Below, one piece after another: positions 22,924-34,720 of a stretch of DNA of 64,000 bases. A program made the translations under genes and the position numbers. The notes under the pieces are model-generated. The model was not told the origin of the DNA, searched no databases, and saw only the letters and a program-made list of their open reading frames with translations. This DNA is from Megamerina dolium (taxonomy: Eukaryota; Arthropoda; Insecta; Diptera; Megamerinidae): positions 47,203,196 to 47,267,195 of the forward strand of contig OY978525.1 in NCBI GenBank assembly GCA_963854835.1. Reading direction: 5' to 3'. Position 1 is the first letter of the stretch; the number at the start of each line of letters is the position of its first letter.

Positions 22924-23741
22924 ACCAACAAAATATATCGTCGCCGTTTATTAGGTCTTAAAGGGACCTATTGTTGGAACAGAACTTGTTGAACTAGAAC
23001 AAGCGGTTGCTAGAAAACTAACTACCGCTTGTTGTAGTTCAATCGTTAGCTTACACATAAGGGTGTCTATATGAGAAGTAGTTCTGTAGGGGTTATCTAC
23101 GAAACTTATACGTTGAAGAGTGAGATTATTTTTAATGAAAAGGTGAATAGTCAGCGGAATGATTACACCTGAACAGCATTAGTTTTCAGATCAAAAGGTT
23201 TTTAGGAGGCTATCCTAAAATCGCTCGATGAGCTCCTTTCAGGACACGAACTTTCGAGATAATTCCGATGGAATCTATCTTGAAAGCACTTGTTTCGAAA
23301 GTGATCCAACTAACCACCTAAAACGGGCCAAATTTAAAAAATACCTTTAATGTTAATACAGTTGATTAAACCACTTAATCAAAAGCTTGGTACTGGCTTT
23401 GCATGCCTTCTTCTGCCAAAGATGCATCACTTAACCTTTAACGTATATGGGGCATATAAGAATTATATTTAAAATATTAACGTTTAAAGAAAAATATTTC
23501 ATTTCAAATATTAATACTGGATATGAACCCATTGTTTGTGTTGTTGGTTTTGAACTGCATGTACAAGAATAAGCACAAGGAAGAAGAAGAGAGTGTATAA
23601 AGAGAAACACACGTATATATTGATCAAAGTGATCAAAATAAAAACAAGGATATAAGCATTTGCTTATTTATCATTTGTAACATGTATGCATGTTACAAAA
23701 TAACACTTCTCTAATATTAAGCTCTTCATAAGCGTGATTAA
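22924..23741. other. Unassigned, with a 17-bp hairpin
   Basis: Non-coding sequence between the RTE and a Gypsy RT scrap. It contains an imperfect inverted repeat (22991-23007 against 23024-23040, 16 of 17 paired, arm core ACAAGCGGT) and a TATAAAGAG box near 23600. It may be LTR or leader sequence of the broken Gypsy element. Confidence 0.4.
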
Positions 23742-23855
23742 TGTTGTGCCAAATTCCGACCGTAGACAACTATGTCATCCAAATATACAAATAATCTATT
23801 CCCTGCAGTTCAGTCAATAAATGATTCATTATTCTTTGAAAAGTAGCATTGGGAT
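23742..23855 (-). pseudogene. Gypsy RT fragment with YLDD motif
   Basis: The minus strand reads ATFQRIMNHLLTELQG in one frame and YLDDIVVYGRNLA in the next, the motif B to motif C region of Gypsy RT with a frameshift between. It stops exactly where block A of the duplication begins. It probably belongs to the element whose integrase lies at 20640-21613. Confidence 0.8.
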
Positions 23856-23899
23856 TTGACGAAGAGGTTTTTAAAAAATATCATATCATTTTAATATAA

Positions 23900-25139
23900 A
23901 ATTCCTGCAAAGAATTCCCCCGGTTACGTCATAACCGAAACAGTACGAATTGGTGGCAAATAATAAGTGTCAAAATCCCACACAGATGGTAAATAAAACT
24001 ACGAACATTTATATAAAATTGAAAAAAAGAAATATTTATTACTTTATTATGAAAAATATTAGAAGAAACAAGTAAATAAATATACTGTGAAAATATGTAA
24101 GTAACCTAAAGTGGAAAAGCTGTGGACCAAAATATTGTATGTAAATAAAAGCGAAGTGGTGTCGTGTTTTCATTACAAGTTTTATTGTGCACATATGTAT
24201 ACATGCATGAATATTAAAAAAGAATTAAATAATTAAATCAATAATTGAAAAAATAATTGATAAAAACTAAGTTACTTTTTAGCGAATTTTTTTTTTTTTT
24301 TTTATGACCGTTTTTTCAAATTTCTTTATTTAGTTTTCTAATCTTGAAGAACATCCTCGCCCGGAAGAACATTTCATATTGCAATCCACTTTTTTGTCAA
24401 AGCCACATCAGACGGAAGAGAAAAATAATTTTTTAATAACGATTTGTCGGAACTATCATTATTGCAACTAGCCACTGCACACTTCATTTATAAAAACCAC
24501 CTTTTTTCAGTCAAAATTGTTTTAAGTAACTGCGTACTATGCAAATGCAAGATTTATACAAATTTTTTTGGCCTTTTTGGTTAATATTCTTTTCGTTTAT
24601 GACACCATATACGAACAGTTGACTGACACACTCAAACAAAAAAAGATAGCTGTTCATTCAGGGCTTAATCTTTTGCTCCATGATTCTTGAATATGACAGA
24701 CGTTTTTTGCAAAACTCTGGATTCTTTGGATCTACTAAACGAATCTAGCGTTTGTATAGAAAATAGGCAATCGCAAAACAATAAAAAACATACATTTTCA
24801 TCAGAAGTAATCAACCATTTAAAATCACGACCTACTGCTAATCTTATGTTACTACTAATGTTGATGAAAAAATGAACCGTTGTTTTAGATGTTGAAAATT
24901 AAACAAAAAAATTTAAAGTTAAAAGTAAAGTGAAAATATATATATTATATTTGTTGGCTATATGATCGTATATAGGGGGTAAGAGTGGCCATGGCCATAC
25001 CGGGTTGAAAAATGTTTCCATTCATATAGATATTATGAATATCAATTGTACCAATTTACAGGTTTGTATTTTTATTTTTTGAATATCTGCCAAAAAATTT
25101 GTATTTGGGACCAGTTTGCACTGTATATAACCAATATAC
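23900..25139. other. Block A: mostly non-coding sequence
   Basis: AT-rich and without a recognisable family. A 62-codon open frame (24687-24875, starting MNMTDVFCKTLDSLDLL) recurs unchanged in block B, but the whole block is nearly identical, so this says nothing about selection. A poly-T run at about 24288-24303 differs in length between the blocks. Confidence 0.4.
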
Positions 25140-26160
25140 TACCTAGAGTTGTAGGCCCTATCTCGTTCCCACCGCTCTTTTGCATGAATAGAGTGCTATA
25201 GCAGCCACCTTCCTCACTTTATTCTCTACAATAGAATTCAAAAGTGGCTTCCTCCCTAGAATCAGTCCCAGGTATCGAACTTTGTCATTAAATGACTTAA
25301 AGTCGAAGGTCTAACATCAGATAACCTGTGATTCCTAGTAAACATTATAGGTACTGTTTTATTGGCGTTAACACCTAAGCCATATGATTAAAACCAAAAC
25401 TCTACTTCATTCAATAAGCCTTGTATAATTTCACAGCAGTAATAGCAACATCATCTGCATAAACAACAGGCTATGCAGATGATCCGTAACCGTTAATTCA
25501 TAGTCAGAACCTACAAGGGAGGAGAGTGTTCACAAACTTGCCTAATCGAATTCATCCAAAGAAGTCCACAAGAGACTCATCGATTCGCGGATCCGGCAGC
25601 GAGCTAGTTATTGCACTCGGTTGAACTTTGTTAAAAGCACCCTTAATATCTACCTTAGAAAGTCTACCAATATATATTCCCTATATTTTATTGATTTCTC
25701 AACTTCCGTGATCAGTGCTGCTCTGTAGATTTTAGCTCGCAGCAAGAATGTTGTGATCTTGCAAAATGCAATGGGATAAATGTATTTTTAATATACATTT
25801 CTATCAGTCACTTAAATGCCTTTAATAGAAATTTTGACGTACTGATAGGAGTATAAACTTTGGGACTAAAATATTTGATGTCTTGTCTTACTTCGGGATA
25901 AAGACGACTTTAACGTCCCTCCATGAAATGCGAATATAATTCAGGAATAAGCTAAATAATTTATTAAAAATAGTTACAAGCCAGTTTCTAATACAGTCTA
26001 ATAAATTTTAGAGCTACCCTGGAAATATCCCATCGGAACATAGTGATTTAAAAGCTTTCAGGGTCCTCACAGCACAATCTGTATTGGCTTCGATGATGAG
26101 GCTTAAGATATCTGATTCACATTGAAGATATTCAGTTAATAAATGAACGGGATCGGTTGA
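25140..26160 (-). pseudogene. Degenerate LINE reverse transcriptase
   Basis: Reverse-strand translation around 25300-25170 gives VRYLGLILGRKPLLNS, the conserved RT thumb motif, and ALYSCKRAVGT just after it. The sequence near 25450-25480 resembles a YADD-type catalytic motif. Many stops are present. The motifs resemble R1/LOA-type LINEs more than Jockey, but the clade is uncertain. Confidence 0.6.
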
Positions 26161-26329
26161 AAATTAAAACTATCTCCGATGCAAAAGGATATATATATAT
26201 ATTAATATTTTGTGTATTATACATATTTTATATATTATATAAAATTGTTTTTTCTATATACCTGAATAGTGCGGATGTGTTTTTGTTTGCTTCGTGCTTC
26301 GTGGGTGTTTAAAATAATTAGATCTTTCC

Positions 26330-27280
26330 GCTATGTATTGTCATCCTAAATCGATAGATTTCTTTTGGAAGGAGAATTTAATTGTAAGCACACATATTGG
26401 GGTTCCTGGTTAATTTCCTTCATAGAAAGGAAACTCTTTGATGCTATCATGAGTACTAAACTTGATGTTATATAACTGGACAACCTACCTATTGGCCCTC
26501 TGGTGGGAACAAGATTCCAGATATTATTGATTTTGGGATTTTGAAAAATCTTAACAAAAATAGAATAACTGTTGAAGCCTCACTGTGACCACATTCCAAC
26601 AATTAAAGCCTTGTTCATTACGTCTCCGAATTTCGGCAGTAATTTAAATTCTAAAAACACGAATATTGTAGGCATATCATAATTACCTATGCGCACATAT
26701 TCAGTTGCAGTGTTCCCTATAAATGGAGCGATATAGGTGCTACAGTCAACAATCTGTCAAATATAATAATATCAGCTATACAAGCGGCAACATCCTTAAA
26801 AAACAAGCCGATCAAGATACAAATGTAGATATCTTACTTATTGTGAAAAGAAGACTTTGGCAATTGTGGCAAAATACATATCACCTAGAAACAAAAAATT
26901 ATTTACTTAAGCAACTAAAAAACTATGTAAATTTTTAAAGATGGGTAATGGAAAATGTTTACAAAACTACTTGCATAACATCGGTCCAATAGAATATCCT
27001 ATTTCTTGCTTGTGGAAAGTTACTAATAAAGACTAAAATCCCCTCGTACAGCCGGAAACGCTAATTCACTTTCCAGATGGCAACTGGGCAAGAACTGACA
27101 CCGAAAAAAAGAACTGTGGATCATCTCAGGAAGACATTAATACCTAACACATATACACTGAATACGCAACTGCCAACATTGCCACCAAAACCAAGGCCAG
27201 TACCATGAAAAATCAAACTGAAGAAAATCTTGTATGCTATTAAATATTGTTTTTAATCCGAAAAAAAGCTCCTATGCGCG
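26330..27280 (+). pseudogene. Plus-strand Jockey-type endonuclease remnant
   Basis: Plus-strand frames include GTRFQILLI/KIPDIIDFGILKNL-like text at about 26505-26560, which matches the Jockey endonuclease segment also present as KIPDLIDFGV in the element at 298-2660. Downstream, near 27235-27280, the N-terminal RT region (NPKKAP) starts and is cut by the TA microsatellite. Block B preserves about 100 bp more of this region. Stops are frequent. Confidence 0.65.
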
Positions 27281-27282
27281 AT

Positions 27283-27285
<3 letters not shown>

Positions 27286-27360
<75 letters not shown>
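27286..27360. repeat. (TA)n microsatellite at SINE 3' end
   Basis: About 75 bp of pure TA directly abut the 3' end of the SINE copy. The equivalent tract in block B is at 57385-57465. Confidence 0.95.
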
Positions 27361-27361
<1 letters not shown>

Positions 27362-27597
27362 CACTCAAAGCCCCGAAGGGCTCATTGGCCGAGCTTCTCT
27401 TCCAATACTGTTGTGCGTGTTAAATTTGTGGACAGTATTAGATGGGACCTACTTATTTTAGCTGGTTCCGAACGGCAGAACCCTTGCGACATCACTTTTT
27501 CTGGGCTTTGTCACAGAGTTGTTACTGTCGGAAGAATTGTCAATTGCTTGCCGACAGATCAGAAGGCCAGCACACTAACCACTGAGCCACGGCATCC
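27361..27597 (-). mobile_element. tRNA-derived SINE, internally deleted copy
   Basis: Minus-sense SINE matching the full copy at 44841-45204. The tRNA-like head (GCCGTGGCTCAGTGG) is present, but about 80 bp including the B box is missing between two ACAG repeats, and a shorter segment is missing between GTT repeats. The sequence ends in the conserved body CGGCCAATGAGCCCTTCGG and then TA repeats. Confidence 0.85.
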
Positions 27598-27829
27598 AGT
27601 TTAATTTGTATACTGTCTTAAAAAATTCAACGACATTTTACAAATATTTAATTTCAAAGAAAGAATATTAAAAAACAGCTTTCTATAAGAGGAGCTGGAG
27701 CCGTGTTTTCTTTTTCAGCCTATGAAAAACTTGCGATGGTGACATCAAATTAGCAGCAAGCTCGTTTGGGTGTGATTGCAGGCGATCTCGATATTTTGTG
27801 GCAATCTTTTTTATTTCATCCTTCACTAG

Positions 27830-28900
27830 TGGGATTTTAAGGTCTCAATGAATTTGGGCGTTCGAAACGTACCAAGGAGCGTTTACAAGGATTCGTAGAA
27901 TTTTGGACTGAAATCTTCGAAGGATTTCTAAATATGAATTTGATGCTGTTCCGCACAGTTGAATACCGTATATCCACACTGGTTTCAGAACGGATTTGTA
28001 TAATATAACTTTGTTGTCTATAGTGTGAGGAGATTGAGGTTTTAAAAGCCATTACATGCTGAGAAATTGTATTCCCATGGCTTTCATTTTGGCAAAGATA
28101 TGCGCTCTTCATGTCAATCGTCTCTCTCAGTGAATTCCCAAGTACTTAGCAGAGTCAGGTTGGGGCATTGCAATATTATTCAATTTGATTTGTGGGCATG
28201 TGTCTCTCTTAGTAGTAAATGTTACATGTGTAGATTTAGATTTAAATTTAGTTTCGTTTACCTTCAGAAGTCAACTTTTCAACCAGATAGAAAGTTGATC
28301 AATTGCTTTTTAGAGCTTAGATGATGATTCTATGGGATCCCGTGCTGTCGTGATTATAGCGCTATCATCGGCAAAAGTTCATGTGAAAACGCCATCAGAT
28401 ATTAGCAAATCGTAGGTAAAATGTAAGTAAAAGATTGGGTCTAAAATACTGCCTTGTAGGACTTCAGCTTAGATTTAACGTAAAGGCGACATTTCGTCGT
28501 CATAGTTAACGTAGAACAAACGTTGATGTAAATATGACTTTATGAGTAAAAAGGCGTAAAGCGGCAATTCTTTTTTAGTTTAGTTAATAGTCTTTGGTGC
28601 CATACTCTGTCGTATGCTTGAGATATGTCCAAAAACACAGCTGAACAATATTGTTTTTGATCGAAGGCTTTTTGAATTTTTTCATCAAGCCTGTGGACTA
28701 GCTTAAACGTAGAATATTGTTTTCTAAAGCCGAATTGGTGATTTGGAATTAATTACTTGAGCCCAATTATTTTCATTAGTTGTTTAAGAAATACTTTTTC
28801 AAATACCTTTGACTTTTTAGCCTGATTTCCCTGGCTTAAGAATCATCTTAATTTATGCGACTTTCCACTTGGCCGGGAAAATACTTTTTGTTAGACAAGT
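27830..28900 (-). pseudogene. Degenerate Jockey reverse transcriptase (minus)
   Basis: Reverse-strand translation gives decayed Jockey RT motifs in broken frames: the region near 28740-28680 resembles the HQFGFRK fingers, 28640-28600 resembles AFDKVW, and 28380-28350 resembles FADD. The endonuclease between this and the ORF1 remnant is missing. The present sequence order (ORF1, then RT) fits one internally deleted element. Confidence 0.7.
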
Positions 28901-28908
28901 CCAGAGCT

Positions 28909-29861
28909 TTAAGGACACGGGGTTGCCTTTGAGACAAGATTTACCAATAGGTTTGTTATGGTTGTTATTTGGGACATAACATCTCTCAACAACTTCATCA
29001 TATCACTTAACGTATTGTTGTTGTTGTGGGAGATTTGATTTGTCTGACTGCTGACTACTTGAGCATACGATGGCTGTTGTGGATGTAAGTTCAATTGCGC
29101 TTGTTGGTGTTGATGGTTACTTGTAGTATTTTTGACAGCCAGAGAAGGTTGTCAAATGCTTTATACTGGGAACGTGGTAGATTGAAGTTTTTTATAAATG
29201 AAACATTCCTTATAGGTCGCTGGTGATACTCTTCGCACAACGCACTTTTGACGACTTTTGAACTTGTCTTACTTTCACACTCTGCGGATATATGCTTGCC
29301 TGCGCATTTAATACATTTGGGCTGTTTTCGACAACTTGATTTTGTAAGGCCGTAGTCTTGACATATGGAACACTGTGGGAGATCTCGTTTTGGTTTGGGC
29401 GAGTTCAAAAACAATACGAATGTGAAGTAATCTCTTTATATATCAACAACAAACATTGAAAGCGCCCTCTTTTTTTGGTAGTGTTTCATGTTCCAAACAT
29501 TAGTAACGGTGTGGCCATACTTTTTCAGAGCCAATTGAATTTCTTCCGGTACAACTGACGGATGCATGTTTCCAAGAATAACTTTGAAGTATCTTTCATT
29601 TTTTGGCTTATAAGTGAAAAACTCAGCATTCTTGCTTTGAAGTAATTTGTCTATATTAGAGAATGATTCGAGATTTTTCGGTTGAATTTTGATTCGATTG
29701 GTACCAATAACTCTAATTTTATAGTTACCATCTTCGAATTCGTTAAGTATGTCTAACAACGATTGTATATTGTTGACTTTGTCCACAAAAATGGGAGGTG
29801 GTTTGAATGGTTTTTCGTTTTGTTGTGTTTTTTTGAGGTTCAAGCTCTTCATTTTCATCAA
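28909..29861 (-). pseudogene. Jockey ORF1 (Gag-like) remnant
   Basis: Three minus-strand frames (29861-29436, 29414-29091, 29094-28909) together cover a Jockey ORF1. The first holds the domain that commonly precedes the zinc knuckles (FKVILGNMHPSVVPEEIQ). The second holds two CCHC-like knuckles: the first lacks its histidine (CSICQDYGLTKSSC), the second is complete (CIKCAGKHISAEC). ORF1 proteins bind element RNA and help form the ribonucleoprotein. Frameshifts separate all pieces. Confidence 0.85.
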
Positions 29862-30359
29862 CGGAAAGAGGCAAACTTATTTCCATTGTTTAGTCAGTAG
29901 TTAAGTTTTTGTTGTTTAGCAATATATTATTTTTGGGGGCTGTCTCTAGCTCTTTTTGTGCCTTTGGCTTCAATCCATTCTTCGACATTAGGATTGGATG
30001 TTCCATTATTATTTGATGTAGAAGTGCAGTTTGCATTGAAACTGATTGAGCTAGTTAAATGGGATCGTTGTCGTTGCTCTTTTAACATCAAAAGACAGAG
30101 AACGATTAATTGACATGATCGCAGACTGGTAACGCTGCTACCTGATGCTTTAGTTCCAATAACATCTATCTCTCTTGGTTGAAAAAAGATGTCGAACAGC
30201 GAGCGAGACGAATTGATATTTACAATTGTGGAGAATATTTTTCTATATTTTTGATATTTTGATATCCTATTAAAAAAAAAATAGATTCGATAAAAGAACT
30301 GCGAAAATGTCGTGTTTGGAACCGAACCTCACCGTGGGTTAACGCCTCGTAAGATTAAA

Positions 30360-31600
30360 AAGGTATTCCAAGAAGTCTATTTGTTCTCAATACACGTCCG
30401 CTGCTCATCTGCACCGTATGGTATGCATTATTTGAAAAACTTCTGTTATTAAGCCAATTTTGTCGGACCTACATATTATACCACACCACCAATTTGGGTT
30501 TAAAGCGCAACAGAGCACAATTGAATAGGCATATCGTATCGTCTCATAAATCAGAATGGCTTTCAAAAATAAGCGATTAAGCACCGCCGTATTCTTAGAA
30601 ATAGCCTAAGCGTTTGATAAAGTATGGCTTGAAGGCTATATCCAACAAACATCTATGTTCTGCTGTAGAACTATCTCCTCTATAAGAGATTTACTATAAA
30701 ATATATGTTCGAGTTAACCAAGACAGCCTATTGCATTCGTTTCCCTACCTTATATATACAGCAGATATGCCAATATTTTGCAACACTTGCAGACATTTGC
30801 AGATGATACCGCTATCTTAAGCATGTATTCGAATCTAATGTCAGCTGCGACAAATTTTCAAAATCGACTTGATATCTTGATTCCAGGCTTTCAACCTGGA
30901 ATATTAAGGTTAACAAAACGAAATATGTTCATGTATATTTGCACTTAAATAGGGTACCTGTCGACCAGAGACTTAAATGCAAAAAAGTTCAAATGAAATT
31001 AAATTCAGAATGCTGCAATGCATGATGAATCCTTATTCAACATTAAATCTCAATAATAAAGTTTCATTATGCAAATCAATAATAATGCCAAATTGCGCCG
31101 GTGTCATAACAGTCTAATGTCAAGAGCCTCAAAAACTATAAGTAGTTAGAGTGATCACAAAAGCTCCATGGTAAGTTAAATATTCCAATATCCACCGAGA
31201 TTTAAATATGCTTACAGTCAAGGAAGAAATATTTAGAAAATCATACCAACCGTATATTATAACCGTATGTTAATTTTCGACAGAGGATACTCTCGTCTAA
31301 AAAAGCTGAAAGATATAAATCAACTATGTTAGGCAAACAATATTATTTTTCATATAAATAAATATTGTGAGCATTGGCTCAGATTTTTATAAGAAATTAG
31401 TATTAAGATTTTACCACGTATAATTAGATTCTTTTAACTAACAACGTGTCATTAACTGAGCAACACAAAGCCAGAGGGCAGAGTAATATCTTGCACCTCT
31501 TGACGATTGCACGTTATAAAGTAGGCTCTGTTCCTCGAATGCACAGCGAAAGCTTACTAATAATATAGTTATAAAGTTATAAGTTATAACTAACCAAGTT
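30360..31600 (+). pseudogene. Plus-strand Jockey RT remnant
   Basis: Frames here give HHQFGFKAQQSTIEQAYRIV (about 30485-30545), an AFDKVW motif after a stop (about 30610) and LQTFADDTAIL (about 30785-30815). This may be the downstream half of the plus-strand Jockey at 26330-27280, split by the SINE and the minus-strand Jockey. Block B lacks everything up to 30652. Confidence 0.75.
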
Positions 31601-33654
31601 CGTTGATGTCAGACCTTATCCAAACAGTATGGCGTGCGTTTGCGTTGCCTCCAAGGATAAGTCCACGCTTCGATGTTTCGCTGACCACCACCAGCTCTTT
31701 TACCGGCTGTGACGGTTGTGGTCCTGGATAAACAAAACAGTATTAAGGATGCAATTAACTGTTCTTGTCCGTATGCCAGCTGATCGTCGTCATGTCTCCG
31801 TTGCTGTGATGGATCAAGAAAACATTTATATGTGATTCAGCAATTATACTAGCCCTAATTTTACCTGAACTTCATTTTTCACTGAAATGGTGAAATGAAC
31901 AATCGCGATCGGTTAAAAATCTTTTTTGAAAATGAGATACTGATTGAGTTTTTCAATGAAGCCCCGAAAAAATATGAAGCGATGCTGGCAGTGGTGATCA
32001 AACGTTCGTAATTTTAATGAACGTTGGTGAACGTTCGTAAATTATTGCAAATGCTTTCGTTCGTATCGTAACTTTCTCACTGGCTACAAAGCTCAATTTT
32101 GAGCAGTGATTAGTTGTGAGAAATATCGTATTTTGATCGTTCTCCGCACCCTCATGTTCTCATGTTAAGTATTTTTGGCGAATGGACCTCTTTCTGATCG
32201 TTCTTCATTTGTAATTGTAAAAAGTGCCTCAAAAATAGCTACAACCCCCATTAATGGAGAAATAGGCGCTCAAACAAGTAAAAATTCATATATGTTATCT
32301 TAAACATATAGCAATGACTAGTTCTCAGCTTAAACTTTTACAAATCTGGATGAAATAAGATGAAAATGAAAAATTATTAGTTTTGCTCTCTCACTGAAAA
32401 ATTAATATCTTCGATTTTTCAAATTAGTGGCTTATTTTTATTGGCAAAGAACCAGCTTTATGTGAAAAAGGACATATCTTTGCGGGCTAATATTTCTATG
32501 CCGGTATTAAAAAAATATTTTACCTAAAAAAATTGAAGGTTTATTAAAAATTTTACGGTCGCTAGCATCTAAGTTTCTGAACCGATTTCGAAACTGCCTA
32601 AGAAGGAGTCTTACAAGAGTTAATTATCTTCCATTTGCATGGTCACTTTTTCAAATCGGACTATCTGTAGACGAGTTCTGCTCAATTTGACTAAAATACA
32701 TCCGAAAATTGGAAAAGTTATTTTTTTTTAAATTATTATCTTTGTTATGTGATATTCGTGTTTAGAAGGCGTCCATTGGAAAATTATATTTAGATCTTCT
32801 AAGCACGTTCAAATATTTGTAAATCGTGTTACGGATACAAGTACTTATTACTTTCCTCAGAGTCTGATTATTTTTATTTTCGGGAAAAATTAAATAAAAA
32901 TGAAAATTGGAAGTTTTGCTATTTTTATAGTGAATGTTTATAAATAAATTGAATATACAAAATTTGAACATCAAAAAATTAAATAAAAGTGAATTATTGA
33001 ACATGAGACGATATATCAAAATCGTAATTGCAAGACAAATCTAAGAAACATATATGAACACGAAAAATAAAATATTTTGTTGTGTGTTATGTGACTTCCT
33101 TCAGTTTGGTGTCTTTGCCAGCTTTTCCATACGAATTCATTACAATTGGATTTTAGTATTTCTGCTGAAATAAGTATGTGAAGGCGATCTACCTGCTACA
33201 GGTATATTTGCTTCATTCGCACTCTATAATATTGGTCGTACTCACGATGACAAAAGGTATGAAATGAAAACAAACCAAATAACGAGTAGATTCATTTAGA
33301 TTATTTTCTAAAACGGAAACCTCAACAATAAGAAAAGAATTAATGAAAGTTATATTAAAATACTTATTTATTTTATTAAAATTTTTCATAAAAACATCGG
33401 TTAATAAAAACAAAGAAATCACATAAAATAAATAGCAAAATCTGCATATAATATGCCCACGCTATTATCCACGCTGCCATACAAAATTCAATTGAGTTAG
33501 CTATATTAAATTGCTCTCTTTAATATCTATGCGCACTGCAACTCTGTAAAGGTCTTAATATTATAATCAGCGAAGAACTCCCAAAATCAAAGTAGGACTC
33601 TCTATTCTTCTATTTGATTTTATCAAACCATCGCCAGCAAAACATAATCAATAC
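31601..33654. other. Block A: no recognisable gene
   Basis: Two kb of AT-rich sequence; short open frames are low-complexity and unconvincing. A slightly GC-richer patch lies at 31605-31760. I see nothing else to report. Confidence 0.5.
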
Positions 33655-34010
33655 TAGCTTCGTACGCGTACTTTACTAGTAAAATTTCTCTATCAACACA
33701 AATCAAGAGCGTAAGAAAATTCTTTTTTAAAAAGGAGAAAAAAGTAAAAAAGTACGCGAACGGAAATTTTGTATAATATTTACTAATAATTTCCAAACTC
33801 CTTCAGTTCTGTCAGTAAGAACAGCTATTTTTTCTATGTTACAAACTCTTACTAGTAGAAATATTACTAGTAAAAATTTGCAAGAATTATCACAGAGAGG
33901 AAATAATTTGCTCTCTTAATTTACCCTCTTTTACTGGTTTGTGACGTCCAGTAAGAAATAGTAAAATTTGTAATAATTTGTAAAAACTATTACGTACGCG
34001 AACGGACCTA
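33655..34010. mobile_element. MITE-like repeat with CGCGTAC inverted ends
   Basis: The left end (TAGCTTCGTACGCGTACTTT) and the reverse complement of the right end (TAGGTCCGTTCGCGTACGTA) match at 16 of 20 positions. TACTA flanks both sides (33652-33656 and 34009-34013) if the repeat is taken to start at G. An internal CGCGAACGG repeats the end motif. It is non-coding. The family is unknown; the duplicate in block B carries the same ends. Confidence 0.5.
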
Positions 34011-34720
34011 CTATCTGCATTCTTTTGCAAGCGTGTTGCAAAAGAGCTTTCCGACACGCTTATAATTTCCATTTAGTTACGTAACATTTCTGGTGTCAGC
34101 AGCAAAATATACGGTTTATTTCGAAATGTGTAAACGAAATAAAAACAAAAATAAGCAGTTTTGTGGAATCATTGTTAAATAAATAAATTTATTTTAAAAG
34201 AATTTGACATGCAATTTCTTCATTTTGCTTCGTTTGGTTTATGTTTACAATAATATTACGTTTAAGCTGTGTGCTGTAGAAAACAAATTGCACTTGAACA
34301 AAATATTATTTGTATTTTCGTTTACTTTACTTTACTTTACTAAGGAAACTCGCTGTTGAAAATAACTAAGGTTGAAACTGTACTGGTTTAGACTGTATTA
34401 TGACATTTGACGAAAAGAAATATATGGGCATATGTTTATTTCGTTAGAACATTTTAAATTGAAATGAATGGAATTAAAATTGGATTAAAAAAAACATTTG
34501 TTTAATTACAATATAATTTTACTAATATAATGTGTTGTGTTGATTGTACTGAATTCAGTAATGGAGGCAAATACAATACAATAAACTGCATAGGCCAGTA
34601 AAACATTCGAAATTTTCTTATTTCTCATTTTGATTTTTTTTTTATGAATTTTTTCACCGTAATTGTCAAAAATGATTTTTGCTCTGCTATCATGTGATGT
34701 TGCCAAAACACGATAGAAGT
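34011..34720. other. Block A: unassigned right portion
   Basis: No coding potential or element signature was seen. A short TTTAC repeat run occurs near 34320-34340. Confidence 0.5.

Noticed and set aside
20640..23855. An envelope gene of an insect endogenous retrovirus beside the Gypsy integrase
   Set aside because: Below the integrase only non-coding sequence and the Tc1/mariner element are present. No signal peptide, cleavage site or membrane segment was found.
24687..24875. A 62-codon frame conserved exactly at 49093-49281
   Set aside because: It lies in the duplicated block, where all sequence is nearly identical, so conservation carries no information, and no motif was recognised.
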